Shown here piece after piece: positions 25,233 through 32,659 of a DNA stretch of 33,566 nucleotides. The DNA comes from an uncultured Actinomycetes bacterium. GTDB taxonomy: Bacteria; Actinomycetota; Actinomycetes; Nanopelagicales; Nanopelagicaceae. The notes under the pieces were generated by a model that did no database searches, was not told the DNA's origin, and worked only from the letters and a program-made list of their open reading frames with translations. Both the position numbers and the translations under genes were made by a program. The stretch spans positions 1 to 33,566 of the forward strand of contig CALEGP010000011.1 in the NCBI GenBank assembly GCA_937876245.1, read 5' to 3'. How positions within the stretch are numbered: the stretch's first letter is position 1; every line of letters starts with the position of its first letter.

Positions 25233-26193
25233 CTTCGCCTCCTTCGGCTACAACTTCAGCAACATGTCCCGTCAATGAAATAAAAACGTCATCTAGCGAT
25301 GGTCTCTTGAGACCAATATCTAGCGGATGAATTTTTGCTTCATCTAGTAGTCGAAGAATTTGGATAAGTGAGGCACTGCCATTGCTTACCGGAGCCGAAA
25401 TTTTTCGAATCCCAATATCCACTGAGGGCTGGCTTCCAGCAACTTGGGCGACTAAAGCCGTGGCAACTGATATCTGATCTGCCTCGACAGTTATCTCAAG
25501 CCTCTCGCCACCAACTTGGCTTTTTAATTCATCTGCGGTTCCCTCCGCGATAACTTTGCCAGTATCAATTACCGCAATTGAATCGGCAAGCTGATCGGCT
25601 TCCTCTAAATATTGGGTCGTTAGAAGCAAGGTGACGCCACCTTTAACGAGTTCATCGATTACACCCCACATTTCCATCCGGCCGCGTGGGTCTAGGCCAG
25701 TCGTTGGTTCATCCAAGAATAGAACTTTAGGTTTAATAATTAGTGAGGCGGCTAAATCCAGGCGACGACGCATCCCTCCGGAATATGTCCTTATCGGCCG
25801 CTTTGCCGCCTCAGTAAGCGAAAACTTCTCCAATAACTCAGTGGCTCGTTTCTTTGCGCCCGCAGAATTCAAGTGATAGAGGCGGCCAAACATATTTAAG
25901 TTGTCCCAGCCAGTGAGAGTTTCATCAAGTGCGGCATATTGCCCGGAGAGACCGATTACTTTGCGAACTTCATCAGGATGTTTTAAGACATCAATCCCAG
26001 CGACAGTGGCCTGGCCCACATCTGGCGTTAAAAGTGTTGCGAGAACTCGAACTGTTGTGGTTTTTCCAGCCCCGTTTGGGCCGAGCAACCCAAGAACCGT
26101 TCCCTCTTCGACTTCAAGGTTCAGGCCATCAAGTGCTTTAATTTCACCATTTCTATAGCTTTTAACCAGACCCTCGGCCACGATACTTTTCAT
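25213..26193 (-). CDS. ABC exporter ATP-binding protein (DrrA-like)
   Basis: The 326-residue ATPase powers the neighbouring ABC-2 permease. In order: Walker A GPNGAGKTT at 38-46, Q-loop Q85, signature YSGGM at 137-141, Walker B LFLDEP with D161-E162, D-loop GLD at 166-168 and a position-194 Gln where the H-loop His usually stands (LLTTQYLEEAD). That TTQYLEEAD form is usual in the DrrA drug-resistance family. A C-terminal DrrA extension ends RPSLDDVFISLTGH, then a charged tail. The ATG follows TAAGGT by 6 nt. The gene diverges from a DHA2 multidrug-type transporter, so the region may handle toxic compounds. Confidence 0.93.
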   Translation of the reverse strand: MKSIVAEGLVKSYRNGEIKALDGLNLEVEEGTVLGLLGPNGAGKTTTVRVLATLLTPDVGQATVAGIDVLKHPDEVRKVIGLSGQYAALDETLTGWDNLNMFGRLYHLNSAGAKKRATELLEKFSLTEAAKRPIRTYSGGMRRRLDLAASLIIKPKVLFLDEPTTGLDPRGRMEMWGVIDELVKGGVTLLLTTQYLEEADQLADSIAVIDTGKVIAEGTADELKSQVGGERLEITVEADQISVATALVAQVAGSQPSVDIGIRKISAPVSNGSASLIQILRLLDEAKIHPLDIGLKRPSLDDVFISLTGHVAEVVAEGGEDVTKRK

Positions 26194-26199
26194 GCCATT

Positions 26200-26205
26200 A
26201 CCTTA
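26200..26205 (-). promoter_or_regulatory. Leaderless-type -10 box for the DrrAB-like exporter
   Basis: TAAGGT on the minus strand, then 6 nt (AATGGC), then ATG at 26193. It is the same hexamer and spacing as at nudC. Confidence 0.68.
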
Positions 26206-26230
26206 ACTCTCTATTTTAATTTAGGAGTAG

Positions 26231-26236
26231 TAGCCT
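26231..26236 (+). promoter_or_regulatory. Leaderless-type -10 box for the DHA2 transporter
   Basis: TAGCCT, then 7 nt (TCGCGAT), then ATG at 26244. It is divergent from the exporter box 25 bp away. GGAG at 26224-26227 is too far from the ATG to act as a ribosome site. Confidence 0.55.
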
Positions 26237-26243
26237 TCGCGAT

Positions 26244-27851
26244 ATGTCTACTAAAAGCCCCGAAGCCTCGAAGCCTCTAACTCACAAAGAAATAATGTTC
26301 GTTCTTAGCGGGCTTATGGTCGGGATGCTGCTTGCAGCGCTTGATCAAACTATTGTCTCAACAGCGCTGAAGGTAATTGTTGAAGATTTTAATGGCCTTG
26401 CACATTACACCTGGGTTGTCACCGCATATTTGCTCACATCAACAGCCTCAACACCGCTCTATGGAAAAATTTCTGATCTTTATGGTCGTCGTCCAGTATT
26501 TCAATTTGCGATAGTCACATTTCTAATCGGCTCCTTTGCCGCTGGCGCCGCTTCAAGCATGGCACAGTTAATTGCATTCCGTGCAGTGCAAGGACTTGGC
26601 GCCGGTGGCTTGATGTCCCTGACCTTCGTAATTATTGGTGACATAATTTCGCCTCGTGAGCGCGGAAAGTATCAAGGATACTTTGGCGGCGTTTGGGGAC
26701 TTTCATCTGTTGCTGGGCCACTTCTCGGCGGATATTTCTCGGACCATGCGCAAATTCTTGGCGTAACTGGTTGGCGCTGGATTTTTTACATCAACTTGCC
26801 TTTCGGAATTGCCGCGCTAATTATTACATCCGCCTCACTTCACATTCCAAAGGTAAAGCGCGAACACAAAATTGATTACTTTGGTGCGTTGCTCTTAGTT
26901 AGTGGAGTTTGCTCACTGCTTCTTGGACTTTCAGTTTATGGGCCACAAAATGGTTGGGGTAATTCAAAAACCATCATCGCACTATTGCTCGCACTATTTT
27001 TAATTATTGTTTTTATAATTCAAGAGAGTCGCACTCCTGAACCAATTTTACCGTTGACTTTATTTAAGAATCACACTTTTACCGTGACTTCAATTATGGC
27101 TTTCATTATTGGCGCTGGAATGTTTGGCGCGATCATTATGTTGCCACTATATCTTCAAGTGGTTAAGGGTGATTCTGCAACATCTGCTGGTTTGAAATTG
27201 ATTCCGTTTATGATCGGAATAGTTTCAATGTCTATCTTCAGCGGAAAAATGATTACAAAGCACGGACATTACAAACGCTATCCAATTATTGGGTTGGCAC
27301 TTATGACCTCTGGATTGGTATTGCTCGCTACTCTCAATGAAACGACGCCTTTCTGGCAGCTCTCTATCTATTCGATCATGATTGGTGCTGGGCTCGGCCT
27401 CTCCATGCAGACAGTAGTAATTGCCTTGCAAAATGCGGTAGAAATTAAGGACTTAGGGGTTTCAACAAGTGCGAATACTTTCTTCCGCTCAATTGGAGCA
27501 ACCATTGGTGTTGCCTTATTTGGAACCGTTTATGCAAATCGCCTAACTCACTACCTGCCAATTGAGATAGATAAATTGAAAGCCAGCAATCCAGCAGCTC
27601 TTATTGGTGCGACTCCAGAAAAGTTCGCTGCTCTTAAAGATAACACTGCAGTTTTAAACTCCTTCACCCCAGAGCTCCAGGCTGGAATAATTCATGCATT
27701 TGTAAATTCATTCCATGTTGTATTCCTATCTGCGGCGCCGATTACCATAATTGGCTTTATGGTGGCATTCGCACTACGTGAAACACCATTGCGATCTGGT
27801 GCAAGTCACCAAGCAGCAAAAGATGAGGCTGCAGGCGAGGCGCTTGCTTAA
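26244..27851 (+). CDS. MFS multidrug transporter, DHA2 family (14 helices)
   Basis: This proton-driven drug:H+ antiporter-type protein has 535 residues and about fourteen membrane segments. DHA2 landmarks are LDQTIVSTALKVIVEDF (helix 1, with D35), motif A GKISDLYGRRPV, motif B RAVQGLGAGG and motif C GLSSVAGPLLGGYF in helix 5. A hydrophilic loop near 440-470 and a charged tail follow. EmrB/QacA-type exporters share this layout; the substrate is unknown. A second MFS gene starts within its last codons, with a strong hairpin just after its stop. Confidence 0.93.
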   Translation: MSTKSPEASKPLTHKEIMFVLSGLMVGMLLAALDQTIVSTALKVIVEDFNGLAHYTWVVTAYLLTSTASTPLYGKISDLYGRRPVFQFAIVTFLIGSFAAGAASSMAQLIAFRAVQGLGAGGLMSLTFVIIGDIISPRERGKYQGYFGGVWGLSSVAGPLLGGYFSDHAQILGVTGWRWIFYINLPFGIAALIITSASLHIPKVKREHKIDYFGALLLVSGVCSLLLGLSVYGPQNGWGNSKTIIALLLALFLIIVFIIQESRTPEPILPLTLFKNHTFTVTSIMAFIIGAGMFGAIIMLPLYLQVVKGDSATSAGLKLIPFMIGIVSMSIFSGKMITKHGHYKRYPIIGLALMTSGLVLLATLNETTPFWQLSIYSIMIGAGLGLSMQTVVIALQNAVEIKDLGVSTSANTFFRSIGATIGVALFGTVYANRLTHYLPIEIDKLKASNPAALIGATPEKFAALKDNTAVLNSFTPELQAGIIHAFVNSFHVVFLSAAPITIIGFMVAFALRETPLRSGASHQAAKDEAAGEALA

Positions 27852-29049
27852 AAAAAGAAGTCCAAAAACGCTACTACCGAGAGAGGTCTATGTTCTTTCG
27901 GTAGTAGCGTTTTTTGTGGCCCTTGGTTACGGAATGATAATTCCTGCCATTCCGCTCTTTGCAAAAACTTTCCAAGTAAATAATGCACAAATTGGGGCGA
28001 TAATCTCTGCCTTTGCACTGGCTCGATTTGTGATGGGTTTACCGGCAGGAAAATTAATTGATTTATTTGGAGAGCGTAAAGTGCAAACCATTGGTTTGCT
28101 GCTTGTTGCCGTCTCATCACTAGCAGCAGGTTTAGCTCAAACTTATTGGGAGTTGCTTACATTTCGCGCACTTGGTGGAATCGGATCGGTAATGTTTTCG
28201 GTCTCTGCAGGTTCACTGCTTATGCGCTCTGTTGACGATAGCATTCGTGGTCGAGCTCAATCAACATATTACGGTGGTTTTTTAATCGGTGGAATTGCCG
28301 GGCCAGCAGCAGGAGGGCTACTTTCTATAATTTCGCTGCGCGTTCCATTTTTTGTCTACGCTTTTACTTTGGTTTGTGCAGCCTTTACAACTTCGTTCTT
28401 CTTATCTGAAAAACGCCTAGGCAGGTCCATTCAAAACAAGCAGGATCCAAGTGACCGGGTGCCATTGCTCGCCGCCTTGAAAAGCTATCCATATGTCGCA
28501 GCTATGGCCATTGCGTTCTTATCCAATTGGGTTCTCTTTGGTCTTCGCAATTCAGTTCTCCCACTCTTTGCAAAAGAGCACCTCGGTGCATCTAATACGA
28601 CACTAGGTTTGGGTTTCACGGTTGCAGCCGTTGTCCAGGGAATTGCCCTGTTATATGTTGGAAAGATTTCTGATTTTCGAGGACGCCGCTTTGCTTTAAT
28701 GGTCGGTTCATTTGCCCTGTTATCAGGAGTAGCCACAATAATAATTTCATCGCATTGGTGGTACTACTTCTTGGCAATGGTCTTCTTTGGAATCGGCGGT
28801 GCCTTCGAAGGGACGGCCTCAGCGGCAGTCGTAGGAGATCTTTTCGGTGGCAAAGGGGGCCGCGTAATCGCGCTCTGGCAAATGGCAGGTGATTTTGGAA
28901 ATATCGTCAGCCCAATTCTTTTAGGGTGGTTAGTTGATGCCCACTCCTACCGTCCAGCATTTATTGCAACAGCAGTAGTGTTTTCAATAACCATACTGCT
29001 GTCTGCAAAAATGCCTGAAACTAGGAAGTTAGATAGTAAAAACTCCTAG
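27823..29049 (+). CDS. MFS transporter, 12-helix type
   Basis: This 408-residue major facilitator protein has about twelve helices. After a basic start (MRLQARRLLKKRSPK) comes LPREVYVLSVVAFFVALGYG, helix 1, then GKLIDLFGERKV (motif A) and GGIAGPAAGGLL (motif C). A central charged loop (LSEKRLGRS...) separates the halves, and a second motif-A copy GKISDFRGRRFA follows. The frame stays open upstream to TTG 27751, but that would overlap the DHA2 gene by 100 nt. ATG 27823 (29-nt overlap) or TTG 27844 are more natural; neither has a strong ribosome site, which suggests coupling to the upstream gene. Codons about 14-31 coincide with a terminator-like hairpin. Substrate unknown. Confidence 0.88.
   Translation: MRLQARRLLKKRSPKTLLPREVYVLSVVAFFVALGYGMIIPAIPLFAKTFQVNNAQIGAIISAFALARFVMGLPAGKLIDLFGERKVQTIGLLLVAVSSLAAGLAQTYWELLTFRALGGIGSVMFSVSAGSLLMRSVDDSIRGRAQSTYYGGFLIGGIAGPAAGGLLSIISLRVPFFVYAFTLVCAAFTTSFFLSEKRLGRSIQNKQDPSDRVPLLAALKSYPYVAAMAIAFLSNWVLFGLRNSVLPLFAKEHLGASNTTLGLGFTVAAVVQGIALLYVGKISDFRGRRFALMVGSFALLSGVATIIISSHWWYYFLAMVFFGIGGAFEGTASAAVVGDLFGGKGGRVIALWQMAGDFGNIVSPILLGWLVDAHSYRPAFIATAVVFSITILLSAKMPETRKLDSKNS
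27864..27914 (+). terminator. 17-bp perfect terminator-like hairpin inside the second MFS gene
   Basis: AAAAACGCTACTACCGA at 27864-27880 is fully complementary to TCGGTAGTAGCGTTTTT at 27898-27914, with a 17-nt loop and one more T after it. It begins 13 nt after the DHA2 stop, exactly where an intrinsic terminator is expected. It nevertheless lies within the coding region of the next transporter (its first helix). On the minus strand it also ends in TTTTT. It may end most DHA2 transcripts or attenuate the downstream gene. Confidence 0.75.
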
Positions 29050-29066
29050 TAGATTTAGTTTTTTAA

Positions 29067-29855
29067 TTAATCTCGGCGAAGAATCGAGATCAAGCGCAAG
29101 ATCTCAAGGTACAGCCAAACAACTGTGACCATCAAGGCAAATCCGGCACGCCATGATTGTTCTTCAGGTGCACCACTTGCGATCATTTTGTCGATCTGAT
29201 CAAAGTCAAGAACTAAGAAAAATGTCGCGAGTAGAACTCCGCCAACAGCAAGAAGTGGACCAAAACCAGATAGTCCGTAAAGTCCCATACCGTTGCCGAG
29301 CCCAAAAAATGAACCAATTATTGAGAAGAAAGCAAGACCCATATAACCGATCATTGCTCCCGCCATCACGCGAGTGAACTTAGGTGTAACACGAATTCTC
29401 TTACTCTTGTAAGCAAACAACACACCTGCTATCGCAGCAATAGTTGCAACAAGCGCCTGAGAAACAATGCCATCGTATTGAACTTCGTACATGTGGCTAA
29501 GAGTTCCAAGTGCCAAACCTTGAAGTGCGGCATATGTAATAGTGAGCCCCGGTTTTACCTTTTGTGTAAATGAAAGATAGAGACCCAACCCCATCGCGCC
29601 AAGAAAACCAATTAGAAGAGCTCCGCCACCTAGATTCATTGTCCAAGCTGCACTGCCTACTGCGACAAGAACGATAAAAAGTAAAGTTGTCTTGGTAACA
29701 ACGTCGTCGATGGTCATACGTCCGGTTTGTTTTGAAGAAGCTGCCGGGGCGTTATAAAGAGCGTCTAGTTCAGTTGAAGTTGGGGTCACTAAGTTTCTGC
29801 CACGATTTTCTACTGCGCCATATCCACGCTTGAAAACTGGGTTCGAACTCTGCAT
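29067..29855 (-). CDS. Bax inhibitor-1 / YccA family membrane protein
   Basis: This 262-residue protein has a 50-residue soluble N terminus and about seven transmembrane helices. The last helices contain FGPLLAVGGVLLATFFLVLDF and end with WLYLEILRLISILRRD, a typical Bax1-I/YccA tail with conserved D and R/K residues. The actinobacterial form with NPVFKRG-type start is common; it is a presumed ion (calcium) leak channel or protease modulator, based on distant homologues. AGGAG at 29861-29865, 5 nt before the ATG, marks it as a leadered transcript, unlike most transcription-unit heads here. It converges on the second MFS gene with a 17-nt gap. Confidence 0.9.
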   Translation of the reverse strand: MQSSNPVFKRGYGAVENRGRNLVTPTSTELDALYNAPAASSKQTGRMTIDDVVTKTTLLFIVLVAVGSAAWTMNLGGGALLIGFLGAMGLGLYLSFTQKVKPGLTITYAALQGLALGTLSHMYEVQYDGIVSQALVATIAAIAGVLFAYKSKRIRVTPKFTRVMAGAMIGYMGLAFFSIIGSFFGLGNGMGLYGLSGFGPLLAVGGVLLATFFLVLDFDQIDKMIASGAPEEQSWRAGFALMVTVVWLYLEILRLISILRRD

Positions 29856-30025
29856 TATTTCTCCTGTTTGCTAGTTGAAAAAACCTATTGGCCTAAGGAT
29901 AAACAATTTTGCCAACTTTGCTATTCCAATTAGGCGTTTTGTTGCGTAATTCCAGGCTCGATTTCTTAAAAATTGCTCAGAATTCGAGGCCAGAACTTTT
30001 TATCAGGCAAATTTAAATCGGCTAA

Positions 30026-30511
30026 CTACTCAAGCGTTCCAAGTTCAAATCCAGCCAATTGCTTATTTGGTCTCTTTTCTGCCCCATGTTGACCATAGAA
30101 GGCGTTCGTACCATCAATTCCACATAACGAAAGAATGGCACCAGCGCTACCAGGATGTTGATCAATCCATTTCGTTAAATCGTATACAACTTCACCAATA
30201 ACACTCCAACAACTTACCGCAGAGTTATTTTTCTCCACCGCGCTCATTGCGATAATGGGGCCACTTGCGCTTGCTGTTTCGCTTGAGGATGTAGTTTCGC
30301 TTGAGGATGGCTCACTTACTATCGTAATTTTCTTTTTATTTTTCTTCCACACTAATTTTTTGCCTTTATTAGTGCAAATAAATTCCTTGTTCTTTTTGAA
30401 TTTTGTTACTCCGACTGTCTTGCATTTTGATCCTGTCTTAACTGCAGCATTTGCTGGAACAGAGCCCACTATTAGACCAACGAGGATGCTATAAATAATA
30501 ATTTTTTTCAT
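30026..30511 (-). CDS. Secreted cytochrome b5-like haem-binding protein
   Basis: This 161-residue exported protein has a signal peptide (residues 1-22, cleaved near ANA-A) and a short Lys-rich domain at 23-61 with C30 and C46 (KCKTVGVTKF, EFICTNKGKKLVW). A Ser/Thr/Glu linker (67-85) leads to a b5-like domain at 96-161. The domain shows VYDLTKWIDQHPG with H119 and FYGQHG with H142, the two positions expected for the haem axial ligands. C101 and C130 may pair. A full b5 domain is somewhat larger, so the fold may be trimmed. It could be a periplasmic or surface electron carrier or haem binder; no redox partner is adjacent. A TATCTT box lies 6 nt before the ATG. Confidence 0.75.
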   Translation of the reverse strand: MKKIIIYSILVGLIVGSVPANAAVKTGSKCKTVGVTKFKKNKEFICTNKGKKLVWKKNKKKITIVSEPSSSETTSSSETASASGPIIAMSAVEKNNSAVSCWSVIGEVVYDLTKWIDQHPGSAGAILSLCGIDGTNAFYGQHGAEKRPNKQLAGFELGTLE

Positions 30512-30517
30512 TGTCTA

Positions 30518-30523
30518 AAGATA
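30518..30523 (-). promoter_or_regulatory. Leaderless-type -10 box for the b5-like gene
   Basis: TATCTT on the minus strand, then 6 nt (TAGACA), then ATG at 30511. It lies in the 49-nt gap after lnt, so the b5-like gene has its own promoter. Confidence 0.68.
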
Positions 30524-30560
30524 CCATTCTCACAAAGAATGAAGTCCTGAAACTTACAAT

Positions 30561-31946
30561 TTATAACATGCGCCTTCTGCGGATAAGAACTATTGCTATA
30601 AGCCACGCAATTGCCACTGGTTCCAGGAGTTTTCCAAATTTTGCAGTAATTGTTAAACCTTTGGCATGTTGGATTTCACCTATAAGTGTCCCAGGAATAA
30701 ATTTTGGAATCTGATTTATCACATTGCCTTGATTATCTATCAGCGATGTAACTCCCGTCGTAGATACGTAAGCGACAAATCGCCCACTTTCGGCGGCCCG
30801 CACTCGGGCAATATTCATCTCTTGATCTAATTGCGGTGTGTCACCAAATGTCGCATTGTTCGTTTGTACAACTAGAAAATCTGAATCGATTTCGTCTCTA
30901 AACTTATCACTGAGAATTTCGTAACAGATCAAGGTCTGAAATATTGCGCCATTAATCTTGAACTTGATATCCTCTTTTCCGCTAATAAAATTCTGTACTC
31001 TCCCCGAATATTTAGATAATTTGTCTGAAATTGAGCGGAGCGGAATATATTCGCCAAAGGGCGTCAAATATCGCTTCGTATATATCTGTTTTACTCCAGG
31101 ATCAAATAAAATCGATTGATTTTTCGGGCCGGGTAGCGATTGCGTAACTCCACCTGCCAATATTGGGGTTGCTAAATCAGTAGATTTATCTGCGATTAAG
31201 TCCCGTATGCGTGTATTCGAATTGATATCTACGTCGACGGCATTTTCTGGCCAGATAATCAAGTCCACCTCATTTCTTTCTAGCGATTCACCTGTTTCAT
31301 TTAGGTGGCGAAAGAACACTTCCTCTGGCTTGGAATTGAACTCCAGCCCTAGGTTAGTAACGCCTCCTTGAATTAAGGCGACTCGAGTCCGCTCTCCTGT
31401 CAGATGTGCGCCCGGCAAAAGAGTGGCTACAAAACCAAAAACTATTAGAGCCACCAAGTATTTGACCGATCTTGTAGCACTTATTGCGGCGATATAGAAA
31501 GCAACAAGGACAGTTCCACCAACAGCATAGATTGGGGATAACGGACCATCGATCTGTGTAAAACCAATTCTGGTCCAACCGAAACCGCCAAAGGGTAATG
31601 TGCGAAGCACAAATTCAGTCAAAACAATCGATGTTCCAAAGGCAAATTGGTTAAACCCGAGCTTTCGATTGACAACTAGCGCAGGGAGAAGGAAAGCAAT
31701 CGCCTGACCAAAACATAAAAATATCCATGGAAAATTACCGACATATATTCCGGCCCAATATTGAGCCGGAAGAAGAAGTCCCAGTCCAAATAGATATGAG
31801 ATTACCAGTCGCTGGCTCAATTTTGATTTCACAAGCAGGTAATACCAAAGAGACAATCCAATAATTCCCGAGAGCCAGAAAGCAAGAGGAGCAAACGCAG
31901 TTGAGGCAACTAATCCAGATACAAGAGCTAAAAAATAGGTTCTCAT
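30561..31946 (-). CDS. lnt: Apolipoprotein N-acyltransferase Lnt
   Basis: Lnt adds the third acyl chain to lipoproteins at the outer face of the membrane. In 461 residues there are about six N-terminal hydrophobic helices (1-175), then a nitrilase-type domain. The catalytic triad is visible as E234 (IIWPENA), K291 (YTKRYLTPFGEYIP) and C341 (LICYEI). A final hydrophobic helix and RRRRML end the protein. It is slightly shorter than the roughly 510-residue E. coli enzyme. Its presence implies triacylated lipoproteins, as in mycobacteria. A small exported-protein gene lies 44 nt upstream. Confidence 0.93.
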   Translation of the reverse strand: MRTYFLALVSGLVASTAFAPLAFWLSGIIGLSLWYYLLVKSKLSQRLVISYLFGLGLLLPAQYWAGIYVGNFPWIFLCFGQAIAFLLPALVVNRKLGFNQFAFGTSIVLTEFVLRTLPFGGFGWTRIGFTQIDGPLSPIYAVGGTVLVAFYIAAISATRSVKYLVALIVFGFVATLLPGAHLTGERTRVALIQGGVTNLGLEFNSKPEEVFFRHLNETGESLERNEVDLIIWPENAVDVDINSNTRIRDLIADKSTDLATPILAGGVTQSLPGPKNQSILFDPGVKQIYTKRYLTPFGEYIPLRSISDKLSKYSGRVQNFISGKEDIKFKINGAIFQTLICYEILSDKFRDEIDSDFLVVQTNNATFGDTPQLDQEMNIARVRAAESGRFVAYVSTTGVTSLIDNQGNVINQIPKFIPGTLIGEIQHAKGLTITAKFGKLLEPVAIAWLIAIVLIRRRRML

Positions 31947-31954
31947 CAGTATTT

Positions 31955-31960
31955 AATTTA
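31955..31960 (-). promoter_or_regulatory. Possible -10 box for lnt
   Basis: TAAATT on the minus strand lies 8 nt before the lnt ATG. It fits TAnnnT, but the AT-rich context makes a chance match more likely than at the 6-nt sites. Confidence 0.4.
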
Positions 31961-31990
31961 TCACCTGGCTCCACTTGGTCAGGCGCTCTT

Positions 31991-32554
31991 CTAATCTGAA
32001 CTCTCAAGAGTGATTTTATAAAAACTTGAAGCCTCAAGAATAAGTATCTCTGGATTTATTGTAATTATAAATGATTGTGCATCGCTCGAGGTAAACGTGA
32101 ATCCTAAATCGGCGGATGGCTCTGGCTCTGCCGCGAAATATGTCGTACCCGAAGAAGCGACTCTGACAACTAACGTGCCTGTAGGGCTGCTTGAAGTGTC
32201 ACCAAATATTTTTAAAATTAACTTTTTACCAGCACATCCCGTTTGGCTACTATCGACACCACTCGCAACGACACTACTTATTCTAAATGAACCACCGTTC
32301 GATTGATTTACAAAGGTAGATTCTGGTATCAAAATAATGCCATCACTATCGCAGGCAAGAGTTTGCGCAACGCCTTGGCCAAACTCATCTGCTGATCCTG
32401 AGTTAAGTGAGATGTTTGCAGCAAGGGTGCTTTGAATATATAAAGTGCCGCCTATTAGCGCGGCAATAAGAGCTAGAACCCCAGAGAAGCGCTTCTTAGA
32501 TTTTGGACGTTGGAAGTTGGCTGGGTCATCACTGTAGTAATCGCTGCTAGACAC
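31991..32554 (-). CDS. Exported small protein, acI-type surface/pseudopilin-like
   Basis: This 187-residue protein has a hydrophilic 22-residue N terminus (SDDPANFQRPKSKKR), a hydrophobic segment at 24-46, and an external β-rich domain starting ISLNSGSADEFGQGVAQ. C68 and C107 could form a disulphide. The long basic n-region means either an uncleaved anchor or a signal cut after LAA. The start is GTG; TAGGTC lies 6 nt upstream, one base off the TAnnnT rule. I know of no function for it. It sits upstream of lnt and beside a large Ig-like surface protein, so an envelope role is likely. Confidence 0.7.
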   Translation of the reverse strand: MSSSDYYSDDPANFQRPKSKKRFSGVLALIAALIGGTLYIQSTLAANISLNSGSADEFGQGVAQTLACDSDGIILIPESTFVNQSNGGSFRISSVVASGVDSSQTGCAGKKLILKIFGDTSSSPTGTLVVRVASSGTTYFAAEPEPSADLGFTFTSSDAQSFIITINPEILILEASSFYKITLESSD

Positions 32555-32659
32555 TTAGTTGACCTACCTAACCAGTCTTGAGTGATGAGCAAGTCCCAAT
32601 ATGGAGTCTATAGGAAGGGGTCAGGCGCGTAAAAGGGGTAATCTCCTTGACAGAGTTGC
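32555..32659. other. 105-nt gap with REP-like GTCAAGG / TGACCCC words
   Basis: This gap holds no ORF. On the minus strand it contains TGTCAAGGAGATTACCCC followed by GCGCCTGACCCCTT, with ACCCCTT words repeated. From memory such blocks resemble sequences flanking REP-associated transposases, but that is unverified. The region also carries the weak TAGGTC box at 32561-32566 before the 187-residue gene. Confidence 0.35.

Noticed and set aside
27751-27822. Longer N terminus of the second MFS protein from TTG 27751
   Set aside because: It would overlap the DHA2 gene by 100 nt, has a hydrophilic non-family sequence and no start signal.
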